A stretch of 64,000 nt of DNA from Mesorhizobium sp. YM1C-6-2 (GCF_003666685.1 NZ_RCIZ01000013.1:33507-97506), one strand, 5' to 3'. Numbered from the stretch's first letter, positions 7,954 to 17,727 are shown. Program-made: numbers and translations. The notes: a model not told the origin generated them from the letters alone.

Positions 7954-9237
7954 TCAGACCTTGGCCAGCGACTGTTCGATATCGGCGATGATGTCCTTCA
8001 CATCCTCGATGCCGACCGACAGGCGCACCGTGTCGGGCGCCGCGCCGGCCGCAGTCTTCTGCTCGTCGGAGAGCTGGCGGTGCGTGGTCGAGGCCGGATG
8101 GATGACCAGCGACTTGGTGTCGCCCATGTTCGCCAGATGCGAGAAGAGCTCCAGCCCGGCGACGAACTTGATGCCGGCGTCGTAGCCGCCCTTGAGGCCG
8201 AAGGTGAAGACGGCGCCCGCGCCCTTGGGCGAGTACTTCTTCTGCAACGCGCTGTTCTTGTCCGAAGGCAGGCCCGGATAGGAGACCCAGGCGACCTTGG
8301 GATGCGCCGCGAGCCATTCGGCGACGGTGGCGGCATTGTCGCAATGGCGCTGCATCCTGAGCGGCAGCGTCTCCAGCCCGGTGAGGATCAGGAAGGCGTT
8401 GAAGGGCGAGATGGCAGGGCCGAAGTCGCGCAGGCCGAGCACGCGCGCGGCGATCGCGAAGGCGAAGTTGCCGAAGGTCTCGTGCAGCACGATGCCGCCA
8501 TATTCGGGCCGCGGCTGCGACAGCATCGGATACTTGCCCGACTTCGACCAGTCGAAGGTGCCGCCGTCGACGATCATGCCGCCGATCGAGTTGCCGTGGC
8601 CGCCGATGAACTTGGTCAGCGAATGCACGACGATGTCCGCGCCATGCTCGATCGGGCGCACGAGGTAAGGCGTCGCCAGCGTGTTGTCGATGACCAGCGG
8701 GATGCCGTGCTTGTGCGCGAGGTCGGCGAGCGGCTTCAGGTCGATGAACTCGCCGTTCGGATTGGCGAGGCTCTCGGCGAAGATGAACTTGGTCTTGTCG
8801 TCGATCTGCTTCTCGAAGGTCGAGATGTCGTTCGGATCGCCCCAGCGGACCTCCCAGCCGAAGCTCTTGAAGGCGTGACCGAACTGGTTGATCGAGCCGC
8901 CGTAGAGGCGGCGGGCGGCGAGGAAGTTCTCGCCCGAGGTCATAAGCGTGTGGGCGACCAGCATCTGCGCGGCGTGGCCGGAGGCGACGGCGAGCCCGGC
9001 GGTGCCGCCTTCGAGCGCCGCGACGCGCTCCTCGAGCACCGCCTGCGTCGGGTTCATGATGCGGGTGTAGATGTTGCCGAAGGCCTTCAGCCCGAACAGC
9101 GAGGCGGCATGGTCGGCGTCATCGAACACGTAGGACGTGGTCTGGTAGATCGGCGTGGCGCGGGCGCCGGTCGCCGGATCAGGCTTGGCGCCGGCATGGA
9201 TTGCGAGCGTATTGAAGCCCGGTGTTTGCTGGGACAT
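7954..9237 (-). CDS. metY: O-acetylhomoserine sulfhydrylase/aminocarboxypropyltransferase
   Basis: 427 residues from ATG 9237, which has GGAGAGG upstream; the frame runs on to 9492 but that extension is not protein-like. This PLP enzyme of the Cys/Met-metabolism family makes homocysteine from O-acetylhomoserine and sulfide. [24 protein letters not shown], the PLP-lysine region [15 protein letters not shown] (Schiff-base K in LTKF) and [18 protein letters not shown] are all family hallmarks. The insert-bearing length of about 427 distinguishes it from cystathionine gamma-synthase (about 390). Upstream I find no SAM-II riboswitch, which often precedes met genes in this order. A strong terminator follows. 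Confidence 0.95.
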   Translation of the reverse strand: MSQQTPGFNTLAIHAGAKPDPATGARATPIYQTTSYVFDDADHAASLFGLKAFGNIYTRIMNPTQAVLEERVAALEGGTAGLAVASGHAAQMLVAHTLMTSGENFLAARRLYGGSINQFGHAFKSFGWEVRWGDPNDISTFEKQIDDKTKFIFAESLANPNGEFIDLKPLADLAHKHGIPLVIDNTLATPYLVRPIEHGADIVVHSLTKFIGGHGNSIGGMIVDGGTFDWSKSGKYPMLSQPRPEYGGIVLHETFGNFAFAIAARVLGLRDFGPAISPFNAFLILTGLETLPLRMQRHCDNAATVAEWLAAHPKVAWVSYPGLPSDKNSALQKKYSPKGAGAVFTFGLKGGYDAGIKFVAGLELFSHLANMGDTKSLVIHPASTTHRQLSDEQKTAAGAAPDTVRLSVGIEDVKDIIADIEQSLAKV

Positions 9238-9379
9238 TTTTTCCTCTCCAGGATGTTTTTGTGAAATCTGCTGCCAAGATTGCGGGACACTAAGGCCAAT
9301 TGCAAAGAAGAAAATGTCGCCCAGGGCCGCGGACTGAAACGGTAAGGATACAAACTCCCGCTTTTCTGGAACGGTCGTG

Positions 9380-9901
9380 CTATTTCTGCCGGATGCCGAA
9401 ACTCTGGAAGCCGGACCGCATGATCGGCTTCTTCGACGACAGCACGCCGGAATTGACGCCGTTCCAGGCGATCTCGCCCGACAGCCGTCCATACTCGATC
9501 TTCGGGCAGCGGTTCATGACCACCTTGATGCCGGCGGCTTCCGCCCGTGCGGCCGCCTCGTCGTGGCGCACGGTGAGCTGCATCCAGACCACCTTGGGAA
9601 GCGGATCGAGCTGCAGGACCTCGTCGACAATAGCGGGGACCGCCGCCGAGGCGCGGAAGATGTCGACCATGTCGAGCGCGACCGGAATGTCGGCAAGCCG
9701 CGCGTAGAACTTCGTGCCCAATATATCCTTGCCGGCCTGCCCCGGATTGACCGGATAGACGTCGAAACCCTTGTTCAGCATATATTGCAGCACGAAGAAG
9801 CTCGGCCGCACGTCGTTGGCCGAGGCGCCGACGATGGCGATGGTCTTCACCGCATTGAGGATGCCGGAAATATATGCGTCGTCGTAGGAATCGTGATTCA
9901 T
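9380..9901 (-). CDS. CoA-binding domain protein (YccU/CoA_binding_2 family)
   Basis: 173 residues with a Rossmann fold: KTIAIVGASANDVRPSFFV (18-36) is the nucleotide/CoA-binding loop, followed by GFDVYPVNPG and a C-terminal NRCPKIEY motif (about 142-149), all typical of the YccU family. These are small homologues of the succinyl-CoA ligase alpha CoA-binding domain, with unknown physiological role. In rhizobia it is commonly found next to metY, as here (142 bases upstream on the same strand), which hints at a link with sulfur amino acid metabolism. Confidence 0.88.
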   Translation of the reverse strand: MNHDSYDDAYISGILNAVKTIAIVGASANDVRPSFFVLQYMLNKGFDVYPVNPGQAGKDILGTKFYARLADIPVALDMVDIFRASAAVPAIVDEVLQLDPLPKVVWMQLTVRHDEAAARAEAAGIKVVMNRCPKIEYGRLSGEIAWNGVNSGVLSSKKPIMRSGFQSFGIRQK

Positions 9902-9938
9902 GCGTGTCTTACAGAGGCGTACGTGAAAGATACCGAAA

Positions 9939-10439
9939 TTGGTTGAACTGCTCGTAACATATATGGAGGCGTTGTCGCCTCCCCCGTATGCGCCACTCCC
10001 AAAACCGATCGAAGATGCCGAAGTCCGCAGGGCCTTCCCGGATCGCGCCAGCTATCTGGACCTCTATGCAGCGATAGGCAAGCCGCTGCAATGGGATCAG
10101 CGACTGCGCATGCCGCCGGCCGATCTCGAGACGCTGCTCGCGCTGCCTTCTTCTTTCGTGTTCGTGCTGATGCTGCAGGGAAAATCGGTCGGCATGTGCG
10201 AATTCAACGGCGTCGGCAACGCCGACGTCGAGCTCATGCATTTCGGGCTTGTGCCGGAAGCCCAGGGCCGACGGCTCGGACCGTTTCTGCTTGACTGGTC
10301 GCTGCGCCGGATCTGGGCGGAGGGCGCGAAGCGCATCTGGCTGCACACGGACACCAACGACCACGCCAGGGCGCAGTCCGTCTATGGGCGAGCCGGGTTC
10401 GCTGTATTCGACCGAAGGCTCGAAACGTTTCCGGACTAG
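9939..10439 (+). CDS. GNAT family N-acetyltransferase
   Basis: About 166 residues. The acetyl-CoA-binding segment is HFGLVPEAQGRRLGPFLLDWSLRRIW (motif Q-x-x-G/R-x-G), followed by WLHTDTNDHARAQSVYGRAGF, typical of GNATs. The start is uncertain: TTG 9939 keeps the conserved first strand (LLVTYMEA), whereas the first ATG (9963) would cut into it; neither has a strong ribosome-binding site. Substrate unknown; the protein lacks any signal peptide. Its 3' end overlaps the convergent VOC gene by 4 bases. Confidence 0.8.
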   Translation: MVELLVTYMEALSPPPYAPLPKPIEDAEVRRAFPDRASYLDLYAAIGKPLQWDQRLRMPPADLETLLALPSSFVFVLMLQGKSVGMCEFNGVGNADVELMHFGLVPEAQGRRLGPFLLDWSLRRIWAEGAKRIWLHTDTNDHARAQSVYGRAGFAVFDRRLETFPD

Positions 10440-10870
10440 GGGCCTGTATCGGGCGGCAGCGCGATGTTGCCGTCCGCGTCGATCGGGAAGGCAGGATTGT
10501 GCGCGACCTCCCAGACGTGCCCGTCGGCATCGGCGAAATAACCGTACCAGCCGCCCCAGAAGGCGCGGCCCGCCGGCTTGACGATCCGCCCGCCCGCCTT
10601 CTCGGCGGCGGCCAGCACTTCGTCCACCTCGGCTTCGGACCGGGTGTTGTAGGCGAGATAGACGGCGGACGGCGCCCCGGCGAAGGCGATGCCGGAATCG
10701 GCCTCGGCGTCCTTGCGCGGAAAGAGCCCGAGAATGACGCCCCCCATCTGGAAGAAGGCCACGCCCTCGGTGATGCCGGCGTGCCGCTTCAGGCCCATCG
10801 CCTCGTAGAAGCGCACGGCGCGGTGGAGATCGTCGGTGGCGATGGTGACGATGGAAATGCGCGGTTCCAT
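10436..10870 (-). CDS. VOC (glyoxalase/bleomycin-resistance) superfamily protein
   Basis: 144 residues forming a single VOC module pair of beta-alpha-beta-beta-beta units: ISIVTIATDDLHRAVRFYEAMG at the start and WGGWYGYFADADGHVWEVAHNP at the end, with the metal-ligand-type E in WEVAHNP. The family covers glyoxalase I, dioxygenases and fosfomycin-resistance proteins; this form resembles the glyoxalase-like proteins often called 'VOC family protein' in rhizobia. It is 8 bases downstream of the enoyl-CoA hydratase gene, so probably one operon. No specific substrate is assigned. Confidence 0.85.
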   Translation of the reverse strand: MEPRISIVTIATDDLHRAVRFYEAMGLKRHAGITEGVAFFQMGGVILGLFPRKDAEADSGIAFAGAPSAVYLAYNTRSEAEVDEVLAAAEKAGGRIVKPAGRAFWGGWYGYFADADGHVWEVAHNPAFPIDADGNIALPPDTGP

Positions 10871-10877
10871 CGACCGC

Positions 10878-11708
<831 letters not shown>

Positions 11709-11866
11709 TTTCCGTCTCCCATGCTGGTCCTGCGGCGATCCGGCGCCGCATCCGAAGCTAGCATATAAACTAGCGCGGGGGCGATTGAAGAACAGCTTCT
11801 GCCTGTGCTTTGTCGTCGGGCCAGGAAAACAGCCGTGCCGCGGGACCGCCCGCCGGAGGAGGAACG

Positions 11867-12310
11867 ATGCCCGAGCAGGCCAATCTCACGCCGGTCATGA
11901 ACGCCGGCGAAATCAACGACCTGCTGGCCAGGGTCTTCCCCCAGCTCAACGGGCAGCATCGCTTCTACGAAGCGATCGACATCTTCCCCGGCGGCTGCAC
12001 GGTCAGGCTGAATGCGGACGAGAGCCATCTGCGTCCGGGCGGCACGGTTTCTGGGCCGGCGCTCTTTGCGCTCGCCGACGTCGGCGGCTATGTCTGCGTG
12101 CTCAGCCATGCCGGGCCGAACGCGCTCTCGGTGACGACCAACCTAAACATCAACTTCGTGCGCAAGGCCGAGGCCGGCCCGATCGACGGCCATTGCCGCA
12201 TCCTCAAGCTCGGCAGGAACCTGATGGTGTTCGACGTCGACATGGTCGCCGGCCCCGATCGCCAGACGGTCGCCCATGCAACCGGCACCTATTCCATCCC
12301 GCCGAAGTAA
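11867..12310 (+). CDS. PaaI-type hotdog-fold thioesterase
   Basis: 147 residues from ATG 11867, chosen over an upstream in-frame start because GGAGGAACG sits directly before it. The hotdog domain is recognisable from HLRPGGTVSGPALFALADVGGYVC (helix with the catalytic-type D in ALADVG) and ALSVTTNLNINFVRKAEAGP. Such proteins hydrolyse acyl- or phenylacetyl-CoA thioesters in the cytoplasm. It is divergent from the enoyl-CoA hydratase gene, with about 160 bases between starts, so both may serve acyl-CoA turnover. Confidence 0.86.
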   Translation: MPEQANLTPVMNAGEINDLLARVFPQLNGQHRFYEAIDIFPGGCTVRLNADESHLRPGGTVSGPALFALADVGGYVCVLSHAGPNALSVTTNLNINFVRKAEAGPIDGHCRILKLGRNLMVFDVDMVAGPDRQTVAHATGTYSIPPK

Positions 12311-12456
12311 GCTCGAAGATCAGACCGGTTCGCCCAAGGTCACTCGTCGCCGGGCAACGGATCGACTACTTTGCCGAGTGTTGCAACCGAGTAACAACCT
12401 CGCCGTCAGTTGCGTGCTATGGCTCGCGGGAGAGGATTTGATCACGAGAGGCCAAG

Positions 12457-13146
12457 ATGAAGCCGACTTTCCTTGCCGGAGCGATGCTGCTTGGACTGGC
12501 TTCCAGCGCATTCGGCGCGGATGCCATCATAGATGAAGTCGTTGTCGTCGACACAGCCTACAACTGGTCCGGGGTCTATGTCGGCGCCCAGGTCGGCTAT
12601 GCCTGGGGCGACAGCGACGTGGATTTTTCGGATATCCCCGTCACCTCGAATCCGGAACCCAACGGCATCCTGGGCGGCGCCTACCTGGGCTACAATGCCC
12701 AACTGAGCAACGGAATTGTCGTGGGCGTGGAGGGCGATTTCGCATTCACCGACCTGCATGACAGCGATGGCCTCACCGCTCCCGCCCCGCTCCCAGGCCA
12801 AAGCTTCGAGGTGGATGTGAACTGGACCGCGGCCGTGCGTGCCCGGCTCGGTTATGCGGTCGGCCGCTTTCTGCCCTACCTTGCAGGTGGCGTCGCCTTC
12901 GCCGACGTGGACCATGAAGGCTTCTCGGCCCCCAATGCCAGCGCAGGCACGGGCAGCGATACGTTCGTCGGCTGGACGATCGGAGCCGGTGCTGAATACG
13001 CGTTCACCGACAATCTGATCGTGCGGGCCGAATATCGCTACACCGATTTCGGCAGTGAGGACTACGCCGCAACGCTTAATTTTCCCGCGCACAGCGTCGA
13101 CCTGAAGACCAACGACATTCGCCTCGGCGTTTCCTACAAGTTCTGA
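12457..13146 (+). CDS. Omp25/Omp31-type outer membrane beta-barrel protein
   Basis: 229 residues. A signal peptide is clear (MKPTFLAGAMLLGLASSAFGADA, cleavage after AFGA or ADA). The mature protein starts with the family hallmark YNWSGVYVGAQVGYAWGDS and ends with RAEYRYTDFG and a terminal RLGVSYKF whose last residue is phenylalanine, the C-terminal signature for BAM-mediated insertion. It is an eight-stranded OmpA-like barrel of the type abundant in Brucella and rhizobia, with a structural role in the outer membrane. It is monocistronic. Confidence 0.92.
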   Translation: MKPTFLAGAMLLGLASSAFGADAIIDEVVVVDTAYNWSGVYVGAQVGYAWGDSDVDFSDIPVTSNPEPNGILGGAYLGYNAQLSNGIVVGVEGDFAFTDLHDSDGLTAPAPLPGQSFEVDVNWTAAVRARLGYAVGRFLPYLAGGVAFADVDHEGFSAPNASAGTGSDTFVGWTIGAGAEYAFTDNLIVRAEYRYTDFGSEDYAATLNFPAHSVDLKTNDIRLGVSYKF

Positions 13147-13284
13147 TCGAGGTCTGCTCTCGGGCACATACGAACCCGGCTGCGAGCGGGTTCGCCGCAT
13201 GCCCGGCTCGAGAAAATAATGAGGTAAAATAATACCTCTTCGTCAAGCCATTGAAAAGCCTAGGTTTCTCCGGAAGGCACCGGC

Positions 13285-13314
13285 TTGACGCTCGCGGCCT
13301 CGCCCGCATATAAG
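13285..13314 (+). promoter_or_regulatory. Sigma-70-type promoter of rplM-rpsI
   Basis: TTGACG (13285-13290) and TATAAG (13309-13314), 18 bases apart, or ATATAA at 17. Transcription would begin at about 13320, giving a leader of about 115 bases before rplM. This is one of the best-matched promoters in the window. Confidence 0.7.
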
Positions 13315-13320
13315 CCTCTC

Positions 13321-13435
13321 CGAAACAGCGGCCTTGCGGGCCGCCGTTTTGTTATTGGCAGCCTACCCGCCAATCCAAGCAACAAAAAACGCCTTCCCGC
13401 CTCCCGGCGGAAGGTCCGAAACAGAAAGCAGAACC
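13321..13435 (+). promoter_or_regulatory. Structured 5' leader of rplM-rpsI mRNA
   Basis: Three potential hairpins fill the leader: GCGGCC/GGCCGC (13328-13333 with 13339-13344) followed by CGTTTTGTTATT, which resembles an attenuator; TTGGC/GCCAA (13355-13373 region); and CCTTC-CGCC/GGCG-GAAGG (about 13392-13414). Ribosomal protein operons are often autoregulated by such leaders. No match to a known L13 leader family is claimed; regulation is inferred from structure only. Confidence 0.4.
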
Positions 13436-13900
13436 ATGGCAACCTTTTCGCAGAAGCCTGCGGACGTGGTGAAGAAGTGGGTGCTGATCGACGCCGAGGG
13501 TCTCGTCGTCGGCCGGCTCGCCACCATCGTCGCCAACCGTCTCCGCGGCAAGCACAAGCCGACCTTCACCCCGCATGTCGACGACGGCGACAACGTCATC
13601 GTCATCAATGCCGACAAGGTCGCCTTCACCGGCAAGAAGTACACCGACAAGGTCTATTACTGGCACACTGGCCACCCCGGCGGCATCAAGGAGCGCACTG
13701 CGCGCCAGCTGCTCGAGGGCCGTTTCCCCGAGCGTGTCGTCGAGAAGGCGGTCGAGCGCATGATCCCGCGCGGTCCCCTCGGACGCCGCCAGATGAAGAA
13801 CCTGCGCGTCTACGCCGGCACCGAACATCTGCATGTCGCCCAGCAGCCCGAAACGCTCGACGTTGCGGCGATGAACTCCAAGAACAAGAGGGCCAAGTAA
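13436..13900 (+). CDS. rplM: 50S ribosomal protein L13
   Basis: 154 residues from ATG 13436 ([11 protein letters not shown] is the usual alphaproteobacterial start; an in-frame GTG at 13334 lies in the leader hairpin). Hallmarks are [36 protein letters not shown] and [20 protein letters not shown]13 is an early-assembling 50S protein. It is followed after one base by rpsI, the near-universal L13-S9 pair, and shares the promoter upstream. Confidence 0.98.
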   Translation: MATFSQKPADVVKKWVLIDAEGLVVGRLATIVANRLRGKHKPTFTPHVDDGDNVIVINADKVAFTGKKYTDKVYYWHTGHPGGIKERTARQLLEGRFPERVVEKAVERMIPRGPLGRRQMKNLRVYAGTEHLHVAQQPETLDVAAMNSKNKRAK

Positions 13901-13901
13901 T

Positions 13902-14378
13902 ATGGCTGACCTGACCTCCCTCGCCGACCTGGGCACCGCTACTGCGGCGGCCGAGCCGGCCGCGCCGGTCCACGTCCAGAAGCTGGACAAGCAGGGCCGC
14001 GCCTACGCCACCGGCAAGCGCAAGAACGCCATCGCCCGCGTCTGGGTGAAGCCCGGCTCCGGCAAGATCGTCGTCAACGACAAGGAATTCGCGGCCTATT
14101 TCGCGCGTCCGGTCCTCCAGATGATCCTGCAGCAGCCGATCGTGGCGACCAACCGCAACGGCCAGTTCGACATCATCGCCACCGTCGTCGGCGGCGGCCT
14201 GTCGGGCCAGGCGGGCGCCGTGCGTCACGGCATTTCCAAGGCGCTGACCTACTACGAGCCCGGCCTGCGCGCCGTGCTCAAGAAGGGCGGCTTCCTCACC
14301 CGCGACAGCCGCGTGGTCGAGCGTAAGAAGTACGGCAAGGCGAAGGCCCGCCGCAGCTTCCAGTTCTCGAAGCGCTAA
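13902..14378 (+). CDS. rpsI: 30S ribosomal protein S9
   Basis: 158 residues. The conserved body begins at [21 protein letters not shown], followed by [17 protein letters not shown] and the C-terminal tail RRSFQFSKR, which contacts the P-site tRNA. The N-terminal 30 residues are the Ala-rich extension typical of rhizobia. The ATG lies one base after the rplM stop (TAA T ATG), implying translational coupling. Confidence 0.98.
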   Translation: MADLTSLADLGTATAAAEPAAPVHVQKLDKQGRAYATGKRKNAIARVWVKPGSGKIVVNDKEFAAYFARPVLQMILQQPIVATNRNGQFDIIATVVGGGLSGQAGAVRHGISKALTYYEPGLRAVLKKGGFLTRDSRVVERKKYGKAKARRSFQFSKR

Positions 14379-14403
14379 GCGAACACTCCGAGCGATCGGA
14401 ACG

Positions 14404-14430
14404 AAAGGCCGCCTCCGGGCGGCCTTTTTT
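14404..14430 (+). terminator. Terminator of the rplM-rpsI operon
   Basis: AAAGGCCGCC (14404-14413), loop TCCG, GGCGGCCTTT (14418-14427) and a run of six T. It begins 25 bases after the rpsI stop. Confidence 0.92.
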
Positions 14431-14612
14431 GTTTGCGTCAAGGTGTGGACGGCACGGTTGCCTTGCCGGGGCGGCTTGCCAGCAGAACGACAAGGCAAGA
14501 GAGGCAAGCCCGACTTCGATCAGGAACGTCCTGTGCAGGACGAAGCTGACGATCCAGTGCTGAAATCAACGAGTGGAATGCGGTTGAATTGCGATGCCGT
14601 CTCGGCTCGTGG

Positions 14613-14641
14613 TTGACAGAGTCTTCCCGTCGAAGCATAGG
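14613..14641 (+). promoter_or_regulatory. Candidate sigma-70 promoter of the SEC-C gene remnant
   Basis: A consensus TTGACA (14613-14618), 17 bases, then CATAGG (14636-14641). A strong AGGAGG follows at 14660-14665 before ATG 14671, so expression signals for the broken gene downstream look intact. Confidence 0.5.
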
Positions 14642-14670
14642 GCCGCGTTCACAACCGACAGGAGGCGACC

Positions 14671-14919
14671 ATGCCACGCAATCGCGACTTCGCCGACCAG
14701 CCCTGCATTCGAGACGACCAGCAAGCGGCGTAAGGGCTACCCGTCCGAGACACAGGTCAAACGTGGCCTGCGCTTTGTCCACGGCGACAAGGAACTGATC
14801 GAAAAGCTCGGCCGCAACGACCCCTGCCCCTGCGGCTCAGGCCAGAGATTTCAAACGGTGCTGCCTCGCAACGGGCCGCTTTCGACGGCGCCGAACGCAA
14901 GGACTATTGGCGCGACTAG
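14671..14919 (+). pseudogene. SEC-C zinc-binding-motif protein, disrupted by two frame changes
   Basis: ATG 14671, preceded by ACAGGAGGCGACC, opens a frame reading [13 protein letters not shown] that stops at 14731. The conserved part is in the next frame: [21 protein letters not shown] (about 14778-14841), where [10 protein letters not shown] is the SEC-C metal-binding motif. The usual ending, with [12 protein letters not shown] before TAG 14917-14919, lies back in the first frame. Two opposite small indels would explain it. SEC-C motifs bind zinc in SecA and in many small proteins of unknown role. The second cysteine pair region (normally RFKxCC) is scrambled. Sequencing error is the alternative. 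Confidence 0.55.
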
Positions 14920-14936
14920 AACCGCTGCTGGAACCG

Positions 14937-15989
14937 CTAGTTGCTGGCCGCAATCTCGGCGACCGGCTGCGGCTCGGCGGCGTATGGCACGCGATAGTCG
15001 TTCGCCTCCAGCCACTCGATTGCTGCCCTCGGCTCGTCGGTCTGGATGATCGTCGCGCCACGGTCGACCCAGAAGCCGTAGGCCTCGCCGGGCATGGAGG
15101 CGACCGTCGCCAACTGGTCGCCTCGCCCGCCGGACAGCATGCCGGCCGGCTTGTTGACGATGGCGTAGGTGTTGACCCAGAGATGCCAGTCACCGCGTGC
15201 GGCGACCGCCCTCGCCCGCGCTCCAAACAGCGGCCCGCCATTTTCGGTCATGGGTTCGCCGCCCCTGTGCCAGGCGATCAGTTCCACCGCGTCGGCCGCG
15301 AAGGCGCTCGTTGCGGCTTCGAGAAACTCTGCATCCCGCACCGCATCGTCGGCGATGATCGGCATGAAGACGACGCCGGGAGCCGTGCGTTGAAGAAGGC
15401 GCTTCATCTCGTCGACCTTGCTGGCGCTCCAGAGATTGCTCTTGATGATAATCTCGTCCGCCATGCCCATGCGTTCGGCCACCGCCACGATCTCGGGCAG
15501 TTCATCGGCCGGCAGCTTGTTGTCGATGTTGATGAAAATCCGCCCCCTGGCGACGGCAAGCATTTCCACCAATGTCGGAACCGCTTCGTCCGTCGCCTCG
15601 CCCGTGCCCTCGATCACCAACCGGCATTGTTTGAGCTCGGCCAGAGTGCGCTTCGCCAACTCGCCCTTGCAGGTCGAGGTGCGGTCGAGCCAACTGTCAT
15701 GGAAGACGACGAAGACGCCGTCGCGCGACTTCTGGATGTCGAGCTCGACCATCTCGGCGCCGAGCGCGATGGCATTCCTCACCGCCGCAACGGAATTCTC
15801 CGGAAAAAGCTTCGCGCCCTGAGCCAGCCCGCCGCCGCGATGCGCCACCACCATCACGTGATCGCGCCAGTGGTTGGCATGCTGAAGTCGCTGTCGGATT
15901 TCGTCTATGTGGCTGTTTTCGCCGGCAAATGCCGTCGACTGCGCGGCCGCCAACGTCAAGACTGCCGCTGCAAGGGTGGCTTTCCACAT
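14937..15989 (-). CDS. Secreted glycerophosphodiester phosphodiesterase family protein
   Basis: 350 residues from ATG 15989, chosen because it gives a clean signal peptide ([22 protein letters not shown]). The GDPD TIM-barrel shows VVAHRGGG (catalytic H and R), [37 protein letters not shown] (metal-binding E-x-D and catalytic H) and later IIIKSNL. The family releases glycerol-3-phosphate from deacylated phospholipids in the periplasm. The region before TDEP ([14 protein letters not shown]) is typical. It is a single gene converging on the SEC-C remnant; its start is 699 bases from the agmatinase ATG on the opposite strand. Confidence 0.88.
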   Translation of the reverse strand: MWKATLAAAVLTLAAAQSTAFAGENSHIDEIRQRLQHANHWRDHVMVVAHRGGGLAQGAKLFPENSVAAVRNAIALGAEMVELDIQKSRDGVFVVFHDSWLDRTSTCKGELAKRTLAELKQCRLVIEGTGEATDEAVPTLVEMLAVARGRIFINIDNKLPADELPEIVAVAERMGMADEIIIKSNLWSASKVDEMKRLLQRTAPGVVFMPIIADDAVRDAEFLEAATSAFAADAVELIAWHRGGEPMTENGGPLFGARARAVAARGDWHLWVNTYAIVNKPAGMLSGGRGDQLATVASMPGEAYGFWVDRGATIIQTDEPRAAIEWLEANDYRVPYAAEPQPVAEIAASN

Positions 15990-16688
15990 GAGAATCGCTT
16001 CCGCCTGCCGGTTCGTGGCGGAGCGATAGAGACGGCGCATGACATGCCCGTGAACGCAGCCGGCTTACGGTGGTGTTGGGCGGGACCGGTCAGCTTCCCT
16101 CGATGGACGAGTCGCCAGCGCCAAACATCCCTCGATAAGAATTTTTAACGACATGAAATCAATGGCTTGTTAGATTTTTTCTTTCTCCGGCATTTTGCTT
16201 TTTCCACACCCCCTCCGACCTCCCGCATACTCCGTCTCAGCAGCTTGCTTGTGGGAACGGGTGTGCACGACCTCCATCCAGGCAAGTGTGGCGCTGGATC
16301 GCGTCCCGTGTTGGTCACATGGGCGGCTCCGGTCCCGATGCTGGCCTGCGCGCCCGCTCCTCCAGCCTATCGGAAGGGGATGGGCCGGGCACGGCACCGG
16401 GAAAAACGCCGGCGGCGCATGGCTGCGCGTCAACTAGATTACTTAGAAGACGTCGCAGCCATGCGCCGCCTCCCACAATGGCCAGACTGCGAAAGCAGGG
16501 CGTGGCAACGATCACGCACGCCGCAAGCCCGCCGGAAACCGGCAGCGGTAACGTCCCGAGAGCGAAAAAGAAACCGGCGTGGCGACGCCCACGCACGCCA
16601 CCAGCAGATATTGCAGTGCAAAAAGGGGGTCGCATTTGTGAAAATAATGTCGAATAAGGATGCCCCGCAGTCAAAGAGAGGGTGCCCC
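15990..16688. other. 699-base region without a recognised gene
   Basis: Between the GDPD and agmatinase starts. The agmatinase frame is open back to 16167, but that translation has no protein character. The stretch begins with a T- and C-rich AT-elevated segment (about 16140-16230), contains a long inverted repeat at 16411-16470, and then GC-rich short palindromes such as GCGTGG/CCACGC near 16577-16594. I see no RNA gene I can name. It could hold a decayed mobile or palindromic element, or a non-coding RNA. Confidence 0.45.
16411..16470. repeat. Long imperfect inverted repeat (hairpin)
   Basis: 16411-16427 is the exact reverse complement of 16454-16470 (17 bp, core GGCGGCGCATGGCTGCG). CGTC 16428-16431 also pairs with GACG 16449-16452, leaving one bulged T and a 17-base AT-rich loop, so the stem totals 21 bp. 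There is no T-run on either side, which argues against a plain terminator. Confidence 0.75.
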
Positions 16689-17690
16689 ATGCCAGCACGC
16701 ACGATGGACCACGCCTTTACCGCGACCAAAAATGTCGGTCGCGCCGACGATCCGACCTATGCCGGCGCACTGTCCTTCATGCGACGGCGATACACCAAAA
16801 ACGTCAGGGGCGCCGATGCGATCGTGTGGGGCATTCCCTTCGACGCCGCCGTCACCAACCGGCCGGGCGCGCGCTTCGGGCCGCAGGCGATTCGTCGTGC
16901 CGCGGCGATCTTCGACAACGACCCGCAATATCCGTTCAACCGCCAGCTCTTCGAGACGATGGAGGTGGTCGACTATGGCGACTGCCTGCTCGACACCGGC
17001 AACCACCAGAAGACACCGGCCACCATCGAGCGCGAGGCCGCCAAGCTCCTGAAGTCCGGCGCGTTCCTGCTCTCGCTCGGCGGCGACCATTTCGTCACCT
17101 GGCCGCTGCTCAAGGCGCATGCGGCGATCCACGGGCCGCTGGCGATGGTGCAGTTCGATGCGCACCAGGACACCTGGCCCGACGACGGCAAGCGCATCGA
17201 CCACGGCTCCTTTGTCGCCCGCGCAGTGAAGGACGGCATCATCGATCCCGACCGCTCGATCCAGATCGGCATCCGCACCCATGCGCCGGCCGATTGTGGC
17301 ATAAAGATTCTCTACGGCCACGAGATCGAGGAGATGCGCGCCGCTGACATCGCCTATTCGATCGTCGAGCGCACCGGCGGCAAGAAGACCTACCTCACCT
17401 TCGACATCGACTGCCTCGATCCGGCCTTTGCGCCGGGCACCGGCACGCCGGTCGCCGGCGGCCCCTCCTCGGCAAAAATCCTGTCCGTGCTGCGCCAGCT
17501 CACCCAGATCGATATCGTCGGCGCCGACGTCGTGGAGGTTGCGCCAGCCTACGATCATGCCGATATAACGGCCATCGCTGGCGCCACCGTCGCCATGCAC
17601 TATCTCGGCCTGCTTGCCGAACGAAAGGCGCGGCAGGAGAATATGAGCAACCACAACGGCGCCGAAGCAGACCACGCAGGTGGCATATGA
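16689..17690 (+). CDS. speB: Agmatinase
   Basis: 333 residues from ATG 16689, preceded by AGAGAGGG; an alternative ATG at 16647 would add 14 residues. Ureohydrolase fold with the binuclear manganese ligands in GGDHF, DAHQDTW (DAHxD) and DIDCLDPAFAPGTGTP (DxDxxDP). The enzyme converts agmatine to putrescine and urea in the cytoplasm. TRPGARFGPQAIR-type N-terminal region (NRPGARFGPQAIRRA) fits agmatinase/guanidinobutyrase better than arginase. argC follows 37 bases downstream on the same strand, giving an arginine-related neighbourhood. Guanidino-acid hydrolase activity is an alternative. Confidence 0.9.
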   Translation: MPARTMDHAFTATKNVGRADDPTYAGALSFMRRRYTKNVRGADAIVWGIPFDAAVTNRPGARFGPQAIRRAAAIFDNDPQYPFNRQLFETMEVVDYGDCLLDTGNHQKTPATIEREAAKLLKSGAFLLSLGGDHFVTWPLLKAHAAIHGPLAMVQFDAHQDTWPDDGKRIDHGSFVARAVKDGIIDPDRSIQIGIRTHAPADCGIKILYGHEIEEMRAADIAYSIVERTGGKKTYLTFDIDCLDPAFAPGTGTPVAGGPSSAKILSVLRQLTQIDIVGADVVEVAPAYDHADITAIAGATVAMHYLGLLAERKARQENMSNHNGAEADHAGGI

Positions 17691-17727
17691 TGGACGGCGC
17701 AGGACAATCGCGGGACTTCTGACCGGC

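Noticed and set aside
7870..9264. Long open frame opposite metY (over 460 codons)
   Set aside because: It is a GC-codon-bias shadow of a well-conserved gene: very rich in Arg, Ala, Gly and Val, no domain, no ribosome-binding site. Similar shadows at 4133-5257, 27871-29364 and 48184-49524 were dropped for the same reason.
9238..9379. SAM-II riboswitch upstream of metY
   Set aside because: Expected in alphaproteobacterial met genes, but reading the minus strand I find none of its conserved pseudoknot elements.
13147..13284. Terminator after the outer membrane protein gene
   Set aside because: GAACCCG/CGGGTTC and GAGGTA/TACCTC hairpins are present but neither is followed by a T-run, so a Rho-independent terminator is not supported.
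16167..16688. N-terminal extension of agmatinase in the same frame
   Set aside because: The translation has no homology character, crosses the 21-bp hairpin, and a good ribosome-binding site precedes ATG 16689.
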